64,000 nt of DNA from Herbiconiux moechotypicola (GCF_024979255.1 NZ_JANLCN010000010.1:62001-126000); one strand, 5' to 3'; counted from the stretch's first letter, positions 41,317 through 50,416 are shown. Program-made: numbers and translations. The notes: generated from the letters alone by a model not told the origin.

Positions 41317-42219
41317 TTACCGGGAGCCGCTGACGCGCGTGGGCCGGATGGCCGAGAGGTACGACTCCTGCAGGTAGTCGGCCGTCTCCTCGTAGTACGT
41401 CGTGGCGTACGACGCGTACAGCGCGTCGATCGCGAGCAGCTGCCCCCACTTCGCCGTGACCGACTCACCGTACACGTCCGACGAGGCCACCGTCCCGGCC
41501 GTCAGCAGCACCGTGTCGACCACGGAGGCCAGCGCCGAGTCGACGTTGGAAGTGACCCCCACCGTGTGCGCCCCGTGGAACTTCGCGATCTGCGCCGACG
41601 ACACCACCGAGGTGGAGTCGCCCGAGTCGCTGATGGCGATGAGCACGTCGGAGGGCCCGAGCGTGGCGCTGCCCATCGACTGCACGCTCTGGTCGCGGAA
41701 GAAGTGACACCGCACCCCGGCGCGGAGGAACCGCATGGTGGCGCTCTCGGCCGCGCTCGACGACGACCCCATGGCGGCGAAGTAGAGCGACGAGGCCGAG
41801 TGGATGCGCTCGACCGTGTCGGCGATCACCTCGGGGTCGAGTCGCTCGGCGGTGCGGGTGAGCGACTCGTAGCTGCCGTGCAGCACCTTCTCGATCACGT
41901 TCTCGGTGCTGTCGCCCTTGAGCACGCCCTCGTACACCCAGTTGGTGCGCTGCTCTCCGGCGCCGGGCCGCGAGTAGATGGCCTGGGCGATGCCGAGGCG
42001 CAGCTGGTTGTAGCCGTCGAGCTCGAGCTCGCGCAGGAACCGCGACACCGTCGAGTCGGCCACCCCGGCCCGCCCGGCGAGCTCGGTGATGGAGAGCGCC
42101 TGCGCCTCTTCGGGGTTGGTGAGGATGACGTCGGCCACGCCTCGCAGCGCAGGACTGAGCGACCCTGCACGGCGCGAGATCTGGTGCAGGATGTTGTCAC
42201 TCATCGCCTGGTCGCTCAC
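41317..42219 (-). CDS. MurR/RpiR-family transcriptional regulator
   Basis: 300 residues. An N-terminal HTH_6 domain (LSITELAGRAGVADSTVSRFLRELELDGYNQLR, about 40-75) is followed by a SIS sugar-phosphate-binding domain (FAAMGSSSSAAESATMRFL ... VLIAISDSGDSTSVV ... TVGVTSNVDS). Such proteins repress or activate sugar genes on binding a phosphosugar. It is the last gene of the eleven-gene operon, overlaps the 2-hydroxyacid dehydrogenase gene by 23 nt, and is the natural candidate to bind the GAAATTTC elements at the promoters of this locus. Confidence 0.93.
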   Translation of the reverse strand: MSDQAMSDNILHQISRRAGSLSPALRGVADVILTNPEEAQALSITELAGRAGVADSTVSRFLRELELDGYNQLRLGIAQAIYSRPGAGEQRTNWVYEGVLKGDSTENVIEKVLHGSYESLTRTAERLDPEVIADTVERIHSASSLYFAAMGSSSSAAESATMRFLRAGVRCHFFRDQSVQSMGSATLGPSDVLIAISDSGDSTSVVSSAQIAKFHGAHTVGVTSNVDSALASVVDTVLLTAGTVASSDVYGESVTAKWGQLLAIDALYASYATTYYEETADYLQESYLSAIRPTRVSGSR

Positions 42220-43159
42220 GGTCAGAGTCTAAGGCGTCGAGCAGATTCGACACCGCTGCCCCGAGGGCCCGGTCGACGCTCTCGCGGGTGAAGCCGCCGA
42301 TGTGCGCGGTGCCCAGAACGGCGGGATGCGCGGTGAGCGTGGTGACGCCGGGCGGCTCCACCTCGAACACGTCGGTGGCGTAGGCCCGCAACCCGCCCGA
42401 GTCGAGGGCGGCGAGCACGGCCGCTTCGTCGACGAGGGATGCACGCGCCGTGTTCACGAGGATCGCGCCGGCGGGCAGGGCAGCGAGCGCCCGCGCATCC
42501 AGCAGCGGGGTCGCGGCCGGCGGCGCGTGCAGGCTCAGCACCTCGGCGGTGGCGAGCACCTCCTCCAGGGGTGCGAAGGCGAAGTCGCCGTCGGGCGCGA
42601 ACGAGCTGTCGGGGTAGGCGTCGAACGCCCGCACGCTCATCCCGAGCGCCAGGGCGACACGCGCCACGCGCCGGCCCACCTGCCCGGCGCCCACGAGGCC
42701 GAGCCGCCGCCCGGCGAGCTCGATCCCCTCCCACCGGCCCCACTCCCCCGCGCGGATGGCCGCCGTGGCCGAGGGCAGCGAGCGCGCCGCGGCGAGCATC
42801 AGCCCGACCGCGAGCTCGGCCACGCCCTGCGCGTTGGCGGCGGGTGCCCGCAGCACCTCCACGCCGAGCTCCGAGGCGGCGGCCAGGTCGATCGCGTCAG
42901 CACCCGTGCCGTTGCGCGAGATCGCCCGCAGCCGCGGAGCCGCCGCCAGCGTCTCGCGCGTGACGGGCTCGACCCCCGCGAGGTACCCCACGGCCGAGCC
43001 GAGCGCCGCGCGTTGCTGCTCGGGCGTGGGCACCGCTCCGGGTGACGGGAAGACGAGTTCGTAACCGGCGTCGCGCATCCGCTCGAGGGCTGGGTGGCCG
43101 TAGGCCGAGCGGGGCGTTACGACGATGCGCCCCGCCGAGGCAGAGACAGCGGCGTCCAT
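42197..43159 (-). CDS. D-isomer-specific 2-hydroxyacid dehydrogenase
   Basis: A 320-residue NAD-dependent enzyme with GRRLGLVGAGQVGRRVA (Rossmann), RNGTGADAIDL in the catalytic Arg region, VNTARASLVDEAAV, and the catalytic His in GTAHIGGFTRE. It probably interconverts a 2-keto acid and a D-2-hydroxy acid made from the pathway substrate, possibly after aldolase cleavage. A gap of 5 nt separates it from the cupin isomerase gene upstream. Confidence 0.9.
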   Translation of the reverse strand: MDAAVSASAGRIVVTPRSAYGHPALERMRDAGYELVFPSPGAVPTPEQQRAALGSAVGYLAGVEPVTRETLAAAPRLRAISRNGTGADAIDLAAASELGVEVLRAPAANAQGVAELAVGLMLAAARSLPSATAAIRAGEWGRWEGIELAGRRLGLVGAGQVGRRVARVALALGMSVRAFDAYPDSSFAPDGDFAFAPLEEVLATAEVLSLHAPPAATPLLDARALAALPAGAILVNTARASLVDEAAVLAALDSGGLRAYATDVFEVEPPGVTTLTAHPAVLGTAHIGGFTRESVDRALGAAVSNLLDALDSDRERPGDE

Positions 43160-43164
43160 GCCGC

Positions 43165-43764
43165 TCAGTCCGCCCAGCGCGGGTTCGCCACGAGTTCGGG
43201 CACACCGTCGCGGTCGAGCACGATGGTGCGGAACCCCTTGGTCTCGATGGTGCCGTAGTCGTGCCCGGCGTCGCCCGGGAAGGCGAAGAAGGTGATGAGC
43301 GGCTCGCTCGCCGAGGTGTTGATGCTGCGGTGCGCGTAGCGCCCGGGCACGTACACCGAGCGGCCGGGCCGGAACTCCTCCACCTGCACGTCGCCCTCTG
43401 GGCTCTCCATGAGCATGAGCCCCTGCCCCGAGAGGCAGAAGTAGATCTCGGCCGACTCGAGCCGGGTGTGGAAGTGCCCCTTGGTCATGTAGTACTCGTC
43501 GCCCACCTTGCCGGGGTAGGTGATGCTCGTGCCGTAGGCCACCTCGGTCTCGAGCAGGGGCACGTCGAAGTCGTAGAACTCGTAGCTCAATGGGTCGCCC
43601 GCAGCGACGGCGGCCTCGAAGGCCTCGGTGTCGGCGTAGAGGCCGCGCATCGCCGAGAGCGGGCGCTTGAGCGACGGCCGGTCGGCGGTGAGGCCGGTAC
43701 CGAGGTCGAACTGGGTGGCGACCGCCTTCACGATGGGGTCGAGGGATGCGGTGGTACTGCTCAT
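43165..43764 (-). CDS. Cupin-type phosphoglucose isomerase (archaeal GPI family)
   Basis: A 199-residue cupin metalloenzyme related to archaeal phosphoglucose isomerase. The diagnostic stretch is TSITYPGKVGDEYYMTKGHFHTR, with metal ligands in GHFH, the Glu in SAEIYFCLSGQG, and the later His in VPGRYAHRSINTS. It should isomerise an aldose phosphate to a ketose phosphate. Its presence inside a catabolic operon suggests a dedicated step rather than housekeeping glycolysis. Confidence 0.9.
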   Translation of the reverse strand: MSSTTASLDPIVKAVATQFDLGTGLTADRPSLKRPLSAMRGLYADTEAFEAAVAAGDPLSYEFYDFDVPLLETEVAYGTSITYPGKVGDEYYMTKGHFHTRLESAEIYFCLSGQGLMLMESPEGDVQVEEFRPGRSVYVPGRYAHRSINTSASEPLITFFAFPGDAGHDYGTIETKGFRTIVLDRDGVPELVANPRWAD

Positions 43765-43817
43765 GGTCGGTGTGTCCTTCTGAGTGTCGGGAAAAGGGTG
43801 GGTGGTCTCGCGCGTCG

Positions 43818-44789
43818 TCAGCGACGGGCGATCTCGGAGAGCTGGTCGAAGCCGGGGCCCGAGGTGGGGATGCGCAGGTCGAACACCTGGTCCATCACGC
43901 GCGTCCAGCCGTGGAGGAAGTAGAACCAGCCGTCGACCGGATGCACGCCGCGGCCGGCCTGACGCCTCGCCTGATCGAGGAAGACCAGGTCGCCGCGGTA
44001 GTTGAAGTCCCAGGCGACGGCGCCGTCGGGGAACCCGACCGCATCCGTGAGCGGTGACCCCGGACGGTCTTTGCCGAGGCCGGTGGCGTTCACCACGATC
44101 GCGCCGGGGGCGAGACCGGAGAGCACCTCGTCGTTCTGCTCGGGGGAGGGCGCGACGACGTAGTCGATCGGGATGCGGAAGCCGAGCCGATCGTGGAAGG
44201 CGCGCATCTCGTCGAGGCGGCCCGGGCGGCGGTTGGTCACGACGATCCGCGTGGGCACGGGCTGCCCCGCCTGCTGCAGGCGGTGCAGGTGCAGGGTGAG
44301 CGCGAGCGACGAGCCGCCGGCACCGAGGAGGAGGAGCTCGCGAGCGGCGGCCCCGGCACCCTCGCGTGCGCCTGTGTCCTCCCCGACGATCGCGTCGTAG
44401 GCGAGCCCGGCCGTCACGTCGTCCATCGCGTGCCCGAGCAGCCGGTCTCCCCGCTTCGAGATGCTGCTGATCTCGTCGAGCTGCGCGGCCGACTCCCCCA
44501 CCTCGTCGAAGAGGTCGCGGCTGGCCTTGTAGAGGTTGAGCTTGTGCGTGGTCACGAGCGCGCCGAGCGCGTTCGGATCGTCGCGCAGGTACTCCACCAC
44601 GCGCCGGTACACCTCGGGCGGAGCGTCGAGCGGAATGTCGATGCCGGCGATCCGCGGCGGCAGCCCCAGGTGCTCCGCCCAGCGCGGGAACACCGTCATG
44701 ATCGACGACGACCCCGTGGTGACGCCCACGAAGAAGAAGGTGGGCTCGGGCTGGTTCTCGAGGGTCTCGGGGGTGAGCACGGTGGTCAC
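43818..44789 (-). CDS. Shikimate dehydrogenase (AroE)-fold NAD(P)-dependent dehydrogenase, paralogue B
   Basis: A 323-residue paralogue of the gene at 30973, about 57% identical over the first 114 aligned residues by hand count. The AroE lysine (VTTHKL, Lys83) and Asp (HAMDDVTAG, Asp123/124) are kept. The nucleotide motif is LLLGAGGSSLAL, followed by VVNATGLGKDRPGSP. As in paralogue A, the shikimate-binding serines are replaced (GVTTGSSS). It overlaps the adjacent zinc dehydrogenase gene by 4 nt. No aroB, aroC, aroD or aroK gene is nearby, so a role in aromatic synthesis is unlikely. Confidence 0.85.
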   Translation of the reverse strand: MTTVLTPETLENQPEPTFFFVGVTTGSSSIMTVFPRWAEHLGLPPRIAGIDIPLDAPPEVYRRVVEYLRDDPNALGALVTTHKLNLYKASRDLFDEVGESAAQLDEISSISKRGDRLLGHAMDDVTAGLAYDAIVGEDTGAREGAGAAARELLLLGAGGSSLALTLHLHRLQQAGQPVPTRIVVTNRRPGRLDEMRAFHDRLGFRIPIDYVVAPSPEQNDEVLSGLAPGAIVVNATGLGKDRPGSPLTDAVGFPDGAVAWDFNYRGDLVFLDQARRQAGRGVHPVDGWFYFLHGWTRVMDQVFDLRIPTSGPGFDQLSEIARR

Positions 44790-45823
44790 ACGATCACCGA
44801 CTTCATACCGGCGCCGGTGCGCGACTGCTCCATTGCGAGCGCGATGTCGTCGAGGGCGAACCGCCCCGTGATGACGGGGGTGAGGTCGACGCCCCCGCCC
44901 GCCACGATGTCGATGGCGTCGCCGTAGTCGGTGACGCTCGACCCCGTGGTGCCGGTGAGCGTCTGCTCGCGGTAGTGCAGCGAGTTCACGTCGATCGGCG
45001 GCCGGGCGCCGTCGCCGAGGCCCGAGAACACGTTGATGCGGCCGAGCCGTCCGGCGAGACCGGTGGCCGCGGAGATGACCTCGGCCTTCGACACGCAGGT
45101 GATGACCACGTCGGCCCCCTCACCTCCGGTCAGCCGGTCGACCTCGGCGGCGAGGTCGGTCTCGGTGACGTTCACGAGCACGTCGGCGCCCATCCGTCCG
45201 GCGATCTCGAGGCGCGGCTGCCGCGAGTTGGCGACGATCACCTGCCGGGCGCCCGCCCTCTTCGCGAGCACCGTGTGGAAGCATCCGATGGGCCCCGCGC
45301 CGATGATGAGCACCGTGTCGCCCTCGCCCACCTCGACCTTGCGCTGCCCGTGCAGGCAGCACGACAGCGGCTCGATCACGGCCGCCACCTCGAAGCCCAC
45401 ACTGTCGGGCAGGTGGAAGAGGTTGCCGCGCTCGAGGGCGATGGCGGGCACGCGGAGGAACTCGGCGAAGCCGCCGTCCATCGTGATGCCGAAGGCCTCG
45501 TAGTCGGGGCAGAGCTGGTTGAGGCCCTTGGCGCAGAGGGCGCAGCGCCCGCAGCCCACGTTGGGGGCCGCGCTCACCCGGTCGCCCGGGGCGAAGCCCT
45601 GCACCTCGGCGCCGGCCTCCACCACCTCGCCGCTCCACTCGTGCCCGAGCACGCGTGGAGTGCCGGCCGGGATGCGGAAGTGGCCGTGCTTCACGATGCG
45701 CAGGTCGGTGCCGCAGATGCTCGCGGCGCGCACGCGCACGAGCACGTCGCCCGGCCCGATGGCCGGCACCGGCACTTCGGCGACCTCGATCACGCCGGGC
45801 TCGCGGAAGACGGCGGCCTTCAT
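44786..45823 (-). CDS. Zinc-dependent dehydrogenase (threonine/sorbitol dehydrogenase-like)
   Basis: A 345-residue MDR enzyme. Catalytic zinc ligands are in SICGTDLR, GHEWSGEV and EPLSCCLHG. The structural zinc site is GCGRCALCAKGLNQLC, and the cofactor motif is VLIIGAGPIGCFH. This group oxidises secondary alcohols of polyols. The start ATG 45823 overlaps the stop of the next dehydrogenase gene by 4 nt, and its own stop overlaps paralogue B, so three dehydrogenases are made from a tightly coupled block. Confidence 0.92.
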   Translation of the reverse strand: MKAAVFREPGVIEVAEVPVPAIGPGDVLVRVRAASICGTDLRIVKHGHFRIPAGTPRVLGHEWSGEVVEAGAEVQGFAPGDRVSAAPNVGCGRCALCAKGLNQLCPDYEAFGITMDGGFAEFLRVPAIALERGNLFHLPDSVGFEVAAVIEPLSCCLHGQRKVEVGEGDTVLIIGAGPIGCFHTVLAKRAGARQVIVANSRQPRLEIAGRMGADVLVNVTETDLAAEVDRLTGGEGADVVITCVSKAEVISAATGLAGRLGRINVFSGLGDGARPPIDVNSLHYREQTLTGTTGSSVTDYGDAIDIVAGGGVDLTPVITGRFALDDIALAMEQSRTGAGMKSVIV

Positions 45824-47001
45824 CGGGCCACCTCCGGGGCCAGCGGGGCGGCCGGGGCACCTTGCGAGACCGGCGCGGTGGCGGCGCGCTCGGCGGCGTC
45901 CTCCCCCGCGAGCCGCGCGGAGAGCGACGCGGCGAGCGCCGCATCCCGCTCGGCCAGCGCCTCGGCCGACACCGCGAACACCGTCTTGTTCGACCATCCC
46001 GCTCGATCCGCCAGCCGCGCGAACACCGCGGGCGCGTCGTCGAGCGTCTCGACGTGGCTCACCAGGTCGTCGACCGCGAGCGTGCGGCCGAGGCAGGCCA
46101 CCACCATCTCCCAGTCGTTCGTTACCCGCGGCGCGATCGTCGCGTTCCAGGTGCCGCGCAGCACGAGCTCGCGGCGCAGGATGCGCGACACCGCCTCCTT
46201 GGGCAGGGCCACGTCGGTCGAGAGGTCGCCGAGCAGCACCACCTGGCCGCGGTGAGCGGCGGCGTGCACCGCCTGCAGGAAGGTGACGCCCAGACCGGAG
46301 GCCTCGACGGAGATGTCGACCCCGCGGCCGCCGGTGGCGGCCAGGGCGAGCTCGTCGGAGGGCGCGGCCGAGGCGTCGAGCGTCTCGAAGCCGAGCTGCG
46401 CCGCGACGGTGCGCTTGCGCGCGTCGACGTCGGCCACGAGCACGCGCACCACGCCGAGGATGCGCAGCCACTGCGCCGCGAAGAGCCCGATCGGGCCCGC
46501 GCCGATCACGAGCGCGCTCGCGTTCGGCGGCACCACGGCCTTGCGCACGGCGTGCAGCGCCACCCCCGCGGGCTCCACCATCGCACCCGCGATGAGCGAG
46601 GTGCCCGCCGGCAGCTTCACGAGGTTGCGGGCCGGCACCCGCAGGTACTCTTCCAGCCCGCCGTCACGCCGGGAGCCGAAGTAGTCGTACCGGTCGCCGA
46701 GCGTGTACTCGCCGATCTCGGTCATCGGATCGGTGGGGTCGGGGATGCACGGGAAGATCGCCACCCGGTCGCCCGCCACGAGCATCCCGTCGGCGGAGTC
46801 CTCCTCCACCGTGCCCGACATCTCGTGCCCGAGCACCAGCGGGAAGCCGTAGCCCTTGCCCACGCCGTAGCGCAGCACGTCGGAGCCGCACACGCCCACC
46901 GCGCCCACGCGCACGAGCACCGGGTCGACGCCCACGGGCTCGGGCGGGGGCACGTCGCGCACGACGAGCGAGCGCACCCCCTCCAGCACTGCCGCCTTCA
47001 T
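45820..47001 (-). CDS. Zinc-dependent dehydrogenase (galactitol-1-phosphate 5-dehydrogenase-like)
   Basis: A 393-residue MDR enzyme with zinc ligands in GVCGSDVLR, GHEMSGTV and EPAGVALHA. The four-Cys structural lobe is missing: the region reads FPCIPDPTDPMTEIGEYTLG, with a single Cys. The cofactor motif is ALVIGAGPIGLFAAQW. An Ala-rich C-terminal extension of about 45 residues is unusual. It probably acts on a polyol or polyol phosphate. Its ATG is 2 nt from the SDR stop. Confidence 0.88.
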   Translation of the reverse strand: MKAAVLEGVRSLVVRDVPPPEPVGVDPVLVRVGAVGVCGSDVLRYGVGKGYGFPLVLGHEMSGTVEEDSADGMLVAGDRVAIFPCIPDPTDPMTEIGEYTLGDRYDYFGSRRDGGLEEYLRVPARNLVKLPAGTSLIAGAMVEPAGVALHAVRKAVVPPNASALVIGAGPIGLFAAQWLRILGVVRVLVADVDARKRTVAAQLGFETLDASAAPSDELALAATGGRGVDISVEASGLGVTFLQAVHAAAHRGQVVLLGDLSTDVALPKEAVSRILRRELVLRGTWNATIAPRVTNDWEMVVACLGRTLAVDDLVSHVETLDDAPAVFARLADRAGWSNKTVFAVSAEALAERDAALAASLSARLAGEDAAERAATAPVSQGAPAAPLAPEVAR

Positions 47002-47002
47002 C

Positions 47003-47851
47003 TCAGACCTCCATGCCGTACCGCAGCACCTTGTGCGTGGGGTAGAGCGAGAAGGTGGGGATGGTGACGTCGGGCGTGCGGGTGGCGATGTAGAGCGCGG
47101 CCTCGGCCACGTTCGACACGTCGATGCAGCTGGCCGAGAGGCCCTCCTCGATCTCCTTCTCGTCGAGCCAGCCGTCGGTGTAGGCGGGCAGGTCGCCGTC
47201 GTAGAGGCCGCGGTCGATGATCTCGGTCATGGGGGTGCGCACGTGCGAGGGGTTCAGCACGGTCACGCCGATGTTCTTCTCCATGCCCTCGATGAGGATG
47301 TTCTTCGACAGCCCCAGCATCCCGTGCTTCGACGCCCGGTACGGGCTGTGGCCCGGCCCGGAGGCGACCTTCGTCGACGAGGAGCCCATGTTGATGATGC
47401 GGCCGCCCGTGGACTGCTTCTCCATGACGAGGAAGGCCTCGCGGCAGCAGAGGAAGACGCCGGTGAGGTTGGGGCCGATGGTCTTCGTCCACTCCTCGAG
47501 CGTGACCTCGGTGATGGGCGGCGCCAGCGAGTCGCGGCCCGCACTGTTCACCACGAGGTCGAGCCGGCCGAAGCGGGCGAGGGTCTCGGCGAAGAAGGAG
47601 CGCACCTGGTCTTCGTCGACCACGTCTCCGGTGAGGGCGAGCACCTCGCCGCCGCGGTCGGCACTGCGCTCGGCGATGTCGGCGGCGACCTGGTCGAGGC
47701 GGGCGGTGTCGATGTCGATCATCGCCACCTTGGCGCCGTTGGCGGCATAGATGCGGGCGACGGCCTCGCCGATGCCCGAGGCGGCGCCGGTGATGAGGGC
47801 GACCTTGCCGGCGAGCGCGTCGCCGGGGGTCGGCAGGTAGTCAGGCACCAT
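47003..47851 (-). CDS. SDR family oxidoreductase
   Basis: A 282-residue classical SDR. TGAASGIGEAVA cofactor motif with an acidic MIDID end of strand 2 (NAD preference), NSAGRDS, and catalytic Ser/Tyr/Lys in NMGSSST...YRASKHG. The C-terminus carries an extra segment (TDGWLDEKEIEEGL) and no DGG motif, so it is not a fatty-acid reductase. Its start overlaps the aldolase gene end by 11 nt. Confidence 0.9.
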   Translation of the reverse strand: MVPDYLPTPGDALAGKVALITGAASGIGEAVARIYAANGAKVAMIDIDTARLDQVAADIAERSADRGGEVLALTGDVVDEDQVRSFFAETLARFGRLDLVVNSAGRDSLAPPITEVTLEEWTKTIGPNLTGVFLCCREAFLVMEKQSTGGRIINMGSSSTKVASGPGHSPYRASKHGMLGLSKNILIEGMEKNIGVTVLNPSHVRTPMTEIIDRGLYDGDLPAYTDGWLDEKEIEEGLSASCIDVSNVAEAALYIATRTPDVTIPTFSLYPTHKVLRYGMEV

Positions 47852-48539
47852 GGTGGTGCTCCTTTCGAGCGTTGTCTCTGATGGTTCTCACGGTGTCGGC
47901 GGCCGAGGCCGCCCGCCGCGTGATCTCGGCGAAGTCGCCGGCCTCGAGCAGGTCGCGGGGTGCGATCCAGGTGCCGCCGCAGGCGAGCACGGAGGGGCGG
48001 GATAGGTAGCGCGGCAGATCGTCGACCCTGATGCCGCCGGTGGGCATGAGCCGCGCGTGCGGGTAGGGCCCGGCGAGCGCGTCGATGAGGGCGACACCGC
48101 CGGCCGCCTCGGCGGGGAACAGCTTCACCACGTCGGCGCCGAGCGCGAGGGCGCGGTCGAGCTCGGATGCGGTGGCCGCCCCCGGGATGAAGTCGAGACC
48201 TCGTGAGGCGGCGTGGGCGAGCACCTCGGGGTTGGTGCCGGGGGCGACCCCGAAGTGCGCACCGGCCTCCACCGCGGCGTCGACCGACGCCGTGGTGAGC
48301 AGCGTCCCGGCTCCCACCACGAAGCCGGGACGCGCATCCGTCACCGCCCGGATGGCTGCCGCAGCGGCCGCGGAGCGGAAGGTCACCTCCATGCCAGTGA
48401 GCCCACCGGCCGCCAGCGCGTCGGCCAGGTGGAGGGCCTGGTCTGCCGAGGAGACCACGACCACGGGCACCACGCCGGCCTGGGCGAGGTAGTCGGCGGC
48501 GCGGGTGGCCGCACCGGCCGCCGCGCCGCTCCCGGTCAT
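47841..48539 (-). CDS. KDPG/KHG-type 2-keto-3-deoxy-sugar-acid aldolase
   Basis: A 232-residue class I aldolase of the Eda family. Landmarks are GMEVTFRSAAAAAAI (catalytic Glu), FVVGAGTLL, HFGVAPGTNP, FIPGAAT, the Schiff-base Lys in DVVKLFPAEAAGG, and LMPTGGI. It cleaves a 2-keto-3-deoxy aldonate (phosphate) to pyruvate plus an aldehyde. Its place right after the ABC importer genes suggests that the imported compound is converted to a 2-keto-3-deoxy acid, as in Entner-Doudoroff-like routes. It overlaps both neighbours. Confidence 0.92.
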   Translation of the reverse strand: MTGSGAAAGAATRAADYLAQAGVVPVVVVSSADQALHLADALAAGGLTGMEVTFRSAAAAAAIRAVTDARPGFVVGAGTLLTTASVDAAVEAGAHFGVAPGTNPEVLAHAASRGLDFIPGAATASELDRALALGADVVKLFPAEAAGGVALIDALAGPYPHARLMPTGGIRVDDLPRYLSRPSVLACGGTWIAPRDLLEAGDFAEITRRAASAADTVRTIRDNARKEHHHGA

Positions 48540-49366
48540 GCCGGGCTCCCGAGGCCGAGCTGCTCGGGGGTCTTCGCGCCCACCATCATCGCCACCGCAT
48601 CCGCCATGTCGACCTGGTCGGTCTCCACGAGCGCGATGCGCTTGCCGAGGCGCTGGATGTGGATGCGGTCGGCCACCTCGAAGATCTGCGGCATGTTGTG
48701 GCTGATGAGGATGACGGGGATGCCGCGGGCATTGATGTCCTTGATGAGCTTCACCACCCGACCGGACTCCTTCACGCCGAGGGCGGCGGTGGGCTCGTCG
48801 AGGATGACCACCTTCGAGCCGAAGGCTGCGGCGCGGGCGACCGCCACACCCTGACGCTGGCCGCCGGAGAGCGTCTCCACCGACTGGCCCACGTTCTGGA
48901 GGGTCTGGAGGCCGAGCTCCGACATGGCGCCGAGGGCCTCCTGGCGCATCTTCTTCTTGTCGAGCATCCGGAACACGCTGCCCGCGATGCCCGCGCGGCG
49001 GATCTCGCGGCCGAGGAAGATGTTGCTCGCCACGTCGAGCGCGGGCGACACGGCGAGGCTCTGGAACACCGTCTCGATGCCGAGCCGGCGCGCCTCGACG
49101 GGCGACTTGAGCGTGGTGCGCTCGCCGCCCACGAGCAGCTCGCCCTCGTCGGGCTGCACCGCACCGGAGAGGCACTGGATGAGGGAGGACTTGCCGGCGC
49201 CGTTGTCGCCGATCACCGCGAGCACCTCGCCGCGGCGGATCTCGAAGTCGGTCTCGTCGAGCGCCACCACGTGGCCGTAGCGCTTCACGAGGCCCCGGCC
49301 CTCGAGGATGAGCTCGGGAGCGGGGTCGGGCGTGGTCGATGTCGTCGTCGTTGTCGTGTCGGTCAT
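48536..49366 (-). CDS. Sugar ABC transporter ATP-binding protein (single-domain, FrcA-like)
   Basis: A 276-residue ABC ATPase: Walker A GDNGAGKSS, signature LSGGQRQG, Walker B VVILDEPTAA, H-loop ISHNM. The Thr-rich N-terminal tail (MTDTTTTTTSTTPDP) is unusual. RbsA-type importers usually have tandem domains (about 500 residues); this single-domain form is like the fructose importer FrcA, so it acts as a homodimer with the permease encoded next. Confidence 0.93.
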   Translation of the reverse strand: MTDTTTTTTSTTPDPAPELILEGRGLVKRYGHVVALDETDFEIRRGEVLAVIGDNGAGKSSLIQCLSGAVQPDEGELLVGGERTTLKSPVEARRLGIETVFQSLAVSPALDVASNIFLGREIRRAGIAGSVFRMLDKKKMRQEALGAMSELGLQTLQNVGQSVETLSGGQRQGVAVARAAAFGSKVVILDEPTAALGVKESGRVVKLIKDINARGIPVILISHNMPQIFEVADRIHIQRLGKRIALVETDQVDMADAVAMMVGAKTPEQLGLGSPA

Positions 49367-49367
49367 C

Positions 49368-50411
49368 TCAGCGTCCGATCTTGCGCAGGCGCTGGTCGAC
49401 CGCGACGGCGCCGATGATGAGCAGTCCGATGGTGAACTCCTGCCAGAGGTTGTCGAAGCCCGCGAGCGAGAGGCCGCTCGAGAACACGCCCACGATCACC
49501 GCGCCGAGCAGCGTGCCCATGATGCGGCCGCGGCCGCCGAACAGGCTCGTGCCGCCGATGACGACCGCGGTGATGGAGGCGAGGTTGTAGCTCGCGCCCG
49601 CCGTGGGCGAGATGGAGCCGATGCGGCCGATGAGCAGCCACGCGGTCACGCCGATGATGAGGCCCGCCACCACGTACACCGACATGAGCACCCGGTTCAC
49701 CCGAATGCCCGAGAGCCTCGCCGCCTCGATGTTGTCGCCCACCGCGTAGATGTGCATGCCCCAGGCGGTGCTCCTCAGGATGTACGCGAAGAGCACGAAC
49801 ATGAGGATGGTGAGCACCTGCCCGTAGGTGAAGGTGGTGCCGAGCACCTGGAACCCCGTGCCCAGGAAGGTGAACAGGGCAGGCACGTCGGCGTAGGGCA
49901 CGCTCTCACCGTCGGAGATGAAGATGTTGAGCGCGTAGAAGATGCTGAGCGTGCCGAGGGTGGCGATGAACGGCGGGATGTTGAGCTTGGTCACGATGAG
50001 CCCGTTGATGGCGCCGCAGGCGACGCCGACGAGGATGCCCACCACGAGCGCGAGCTCCACCGGGAGCCCCATCGCCACCGCGACCTTGCCCATCACCACC
50101 TGCGCCAGCAGCATCACGGCCGCCACCGAGAGGTCGATGCCCGCGGTGAGGATGATGAGGGTCTGGGCGATGCCGAGCATCGCGATCACCTGCACCTGCT
50201 GCAGGATGAGCGAGAAGTTCTGCAGGGTGCCGAAGTTGGGCGAGACGATCGAGAACACGATCAGGGCGATCACGAGCACCGCGATGGGGCCGATCAGCGG
50301 GCGCGAGAGCATCCGCCGTTCGATCCACTGCAGGGGCCCCAGGCGCTCCGAGCGGCCGATCTCGACCAGCCCGACCGCCGATGTCGTGTCGGCCGGCTTG
50401 GTGTCGGTCAT
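49368..50411 (-). CDS. Sugar ABC transporter permease (RbsC/FrcC-like)
   Basis: A 347-residue membrane permease of the BPD_transp_2 family with about 8-10 spans. Conserved parts are ILTAGIDLSVAAVMLL, GLIVTKLNIPPFIATLGTL, AVGDNIEAARLSGI and AVVIGGTSLFGGRGRIMGTL. It forms the import channel for the sugar bound by the lipoprotein encoded upstream. It is one base away from the ATPase gene. Confidence 0.93.
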   Translation of the reverse strand: MTDTKPADTTSAVGLVEIGRSERLGPLQWIERRMLSRPLIGPIAVLVIALIVFSIVSPNFGTLQNFSLILQQVQVIAMLGIAQTLIILTAGIDLSVAAVMLLAQVVMGKVAVAMGLPVELALVVGILVGVACGAINGLIVTKLNIPPFIATLGTLSIFYALNIFISDGESVPYADVPALFTFLGTGFQVLGTTFTYGQVLTILMFVLFAYILRSTAWGMHIYAVGDNIEAARLSGIRVNRVLMSVYVVAGLIIGVTAWLLIGRIGSISPTAGASYNLASITAVVIGGTSLFGGRGRIMGTLLGAVIVGVFSSGLSLAGFDNLWQEFTIGLLIIGAVAVDQRLRKIGR

Positions 50412-50416
50412 GTCGG

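Noticed and set aside
30973-44789. AroE-like genes as part of shikimate or aminoshikimate (antibiotic precursor) biosynthesis
   Set aside because: Although transketolase and phosphatase genes are nearby, no dehydroquinate synthase, DAHP synthase or dehydratase gene is present, and an ABC importer and aldolase indicate catabolism.
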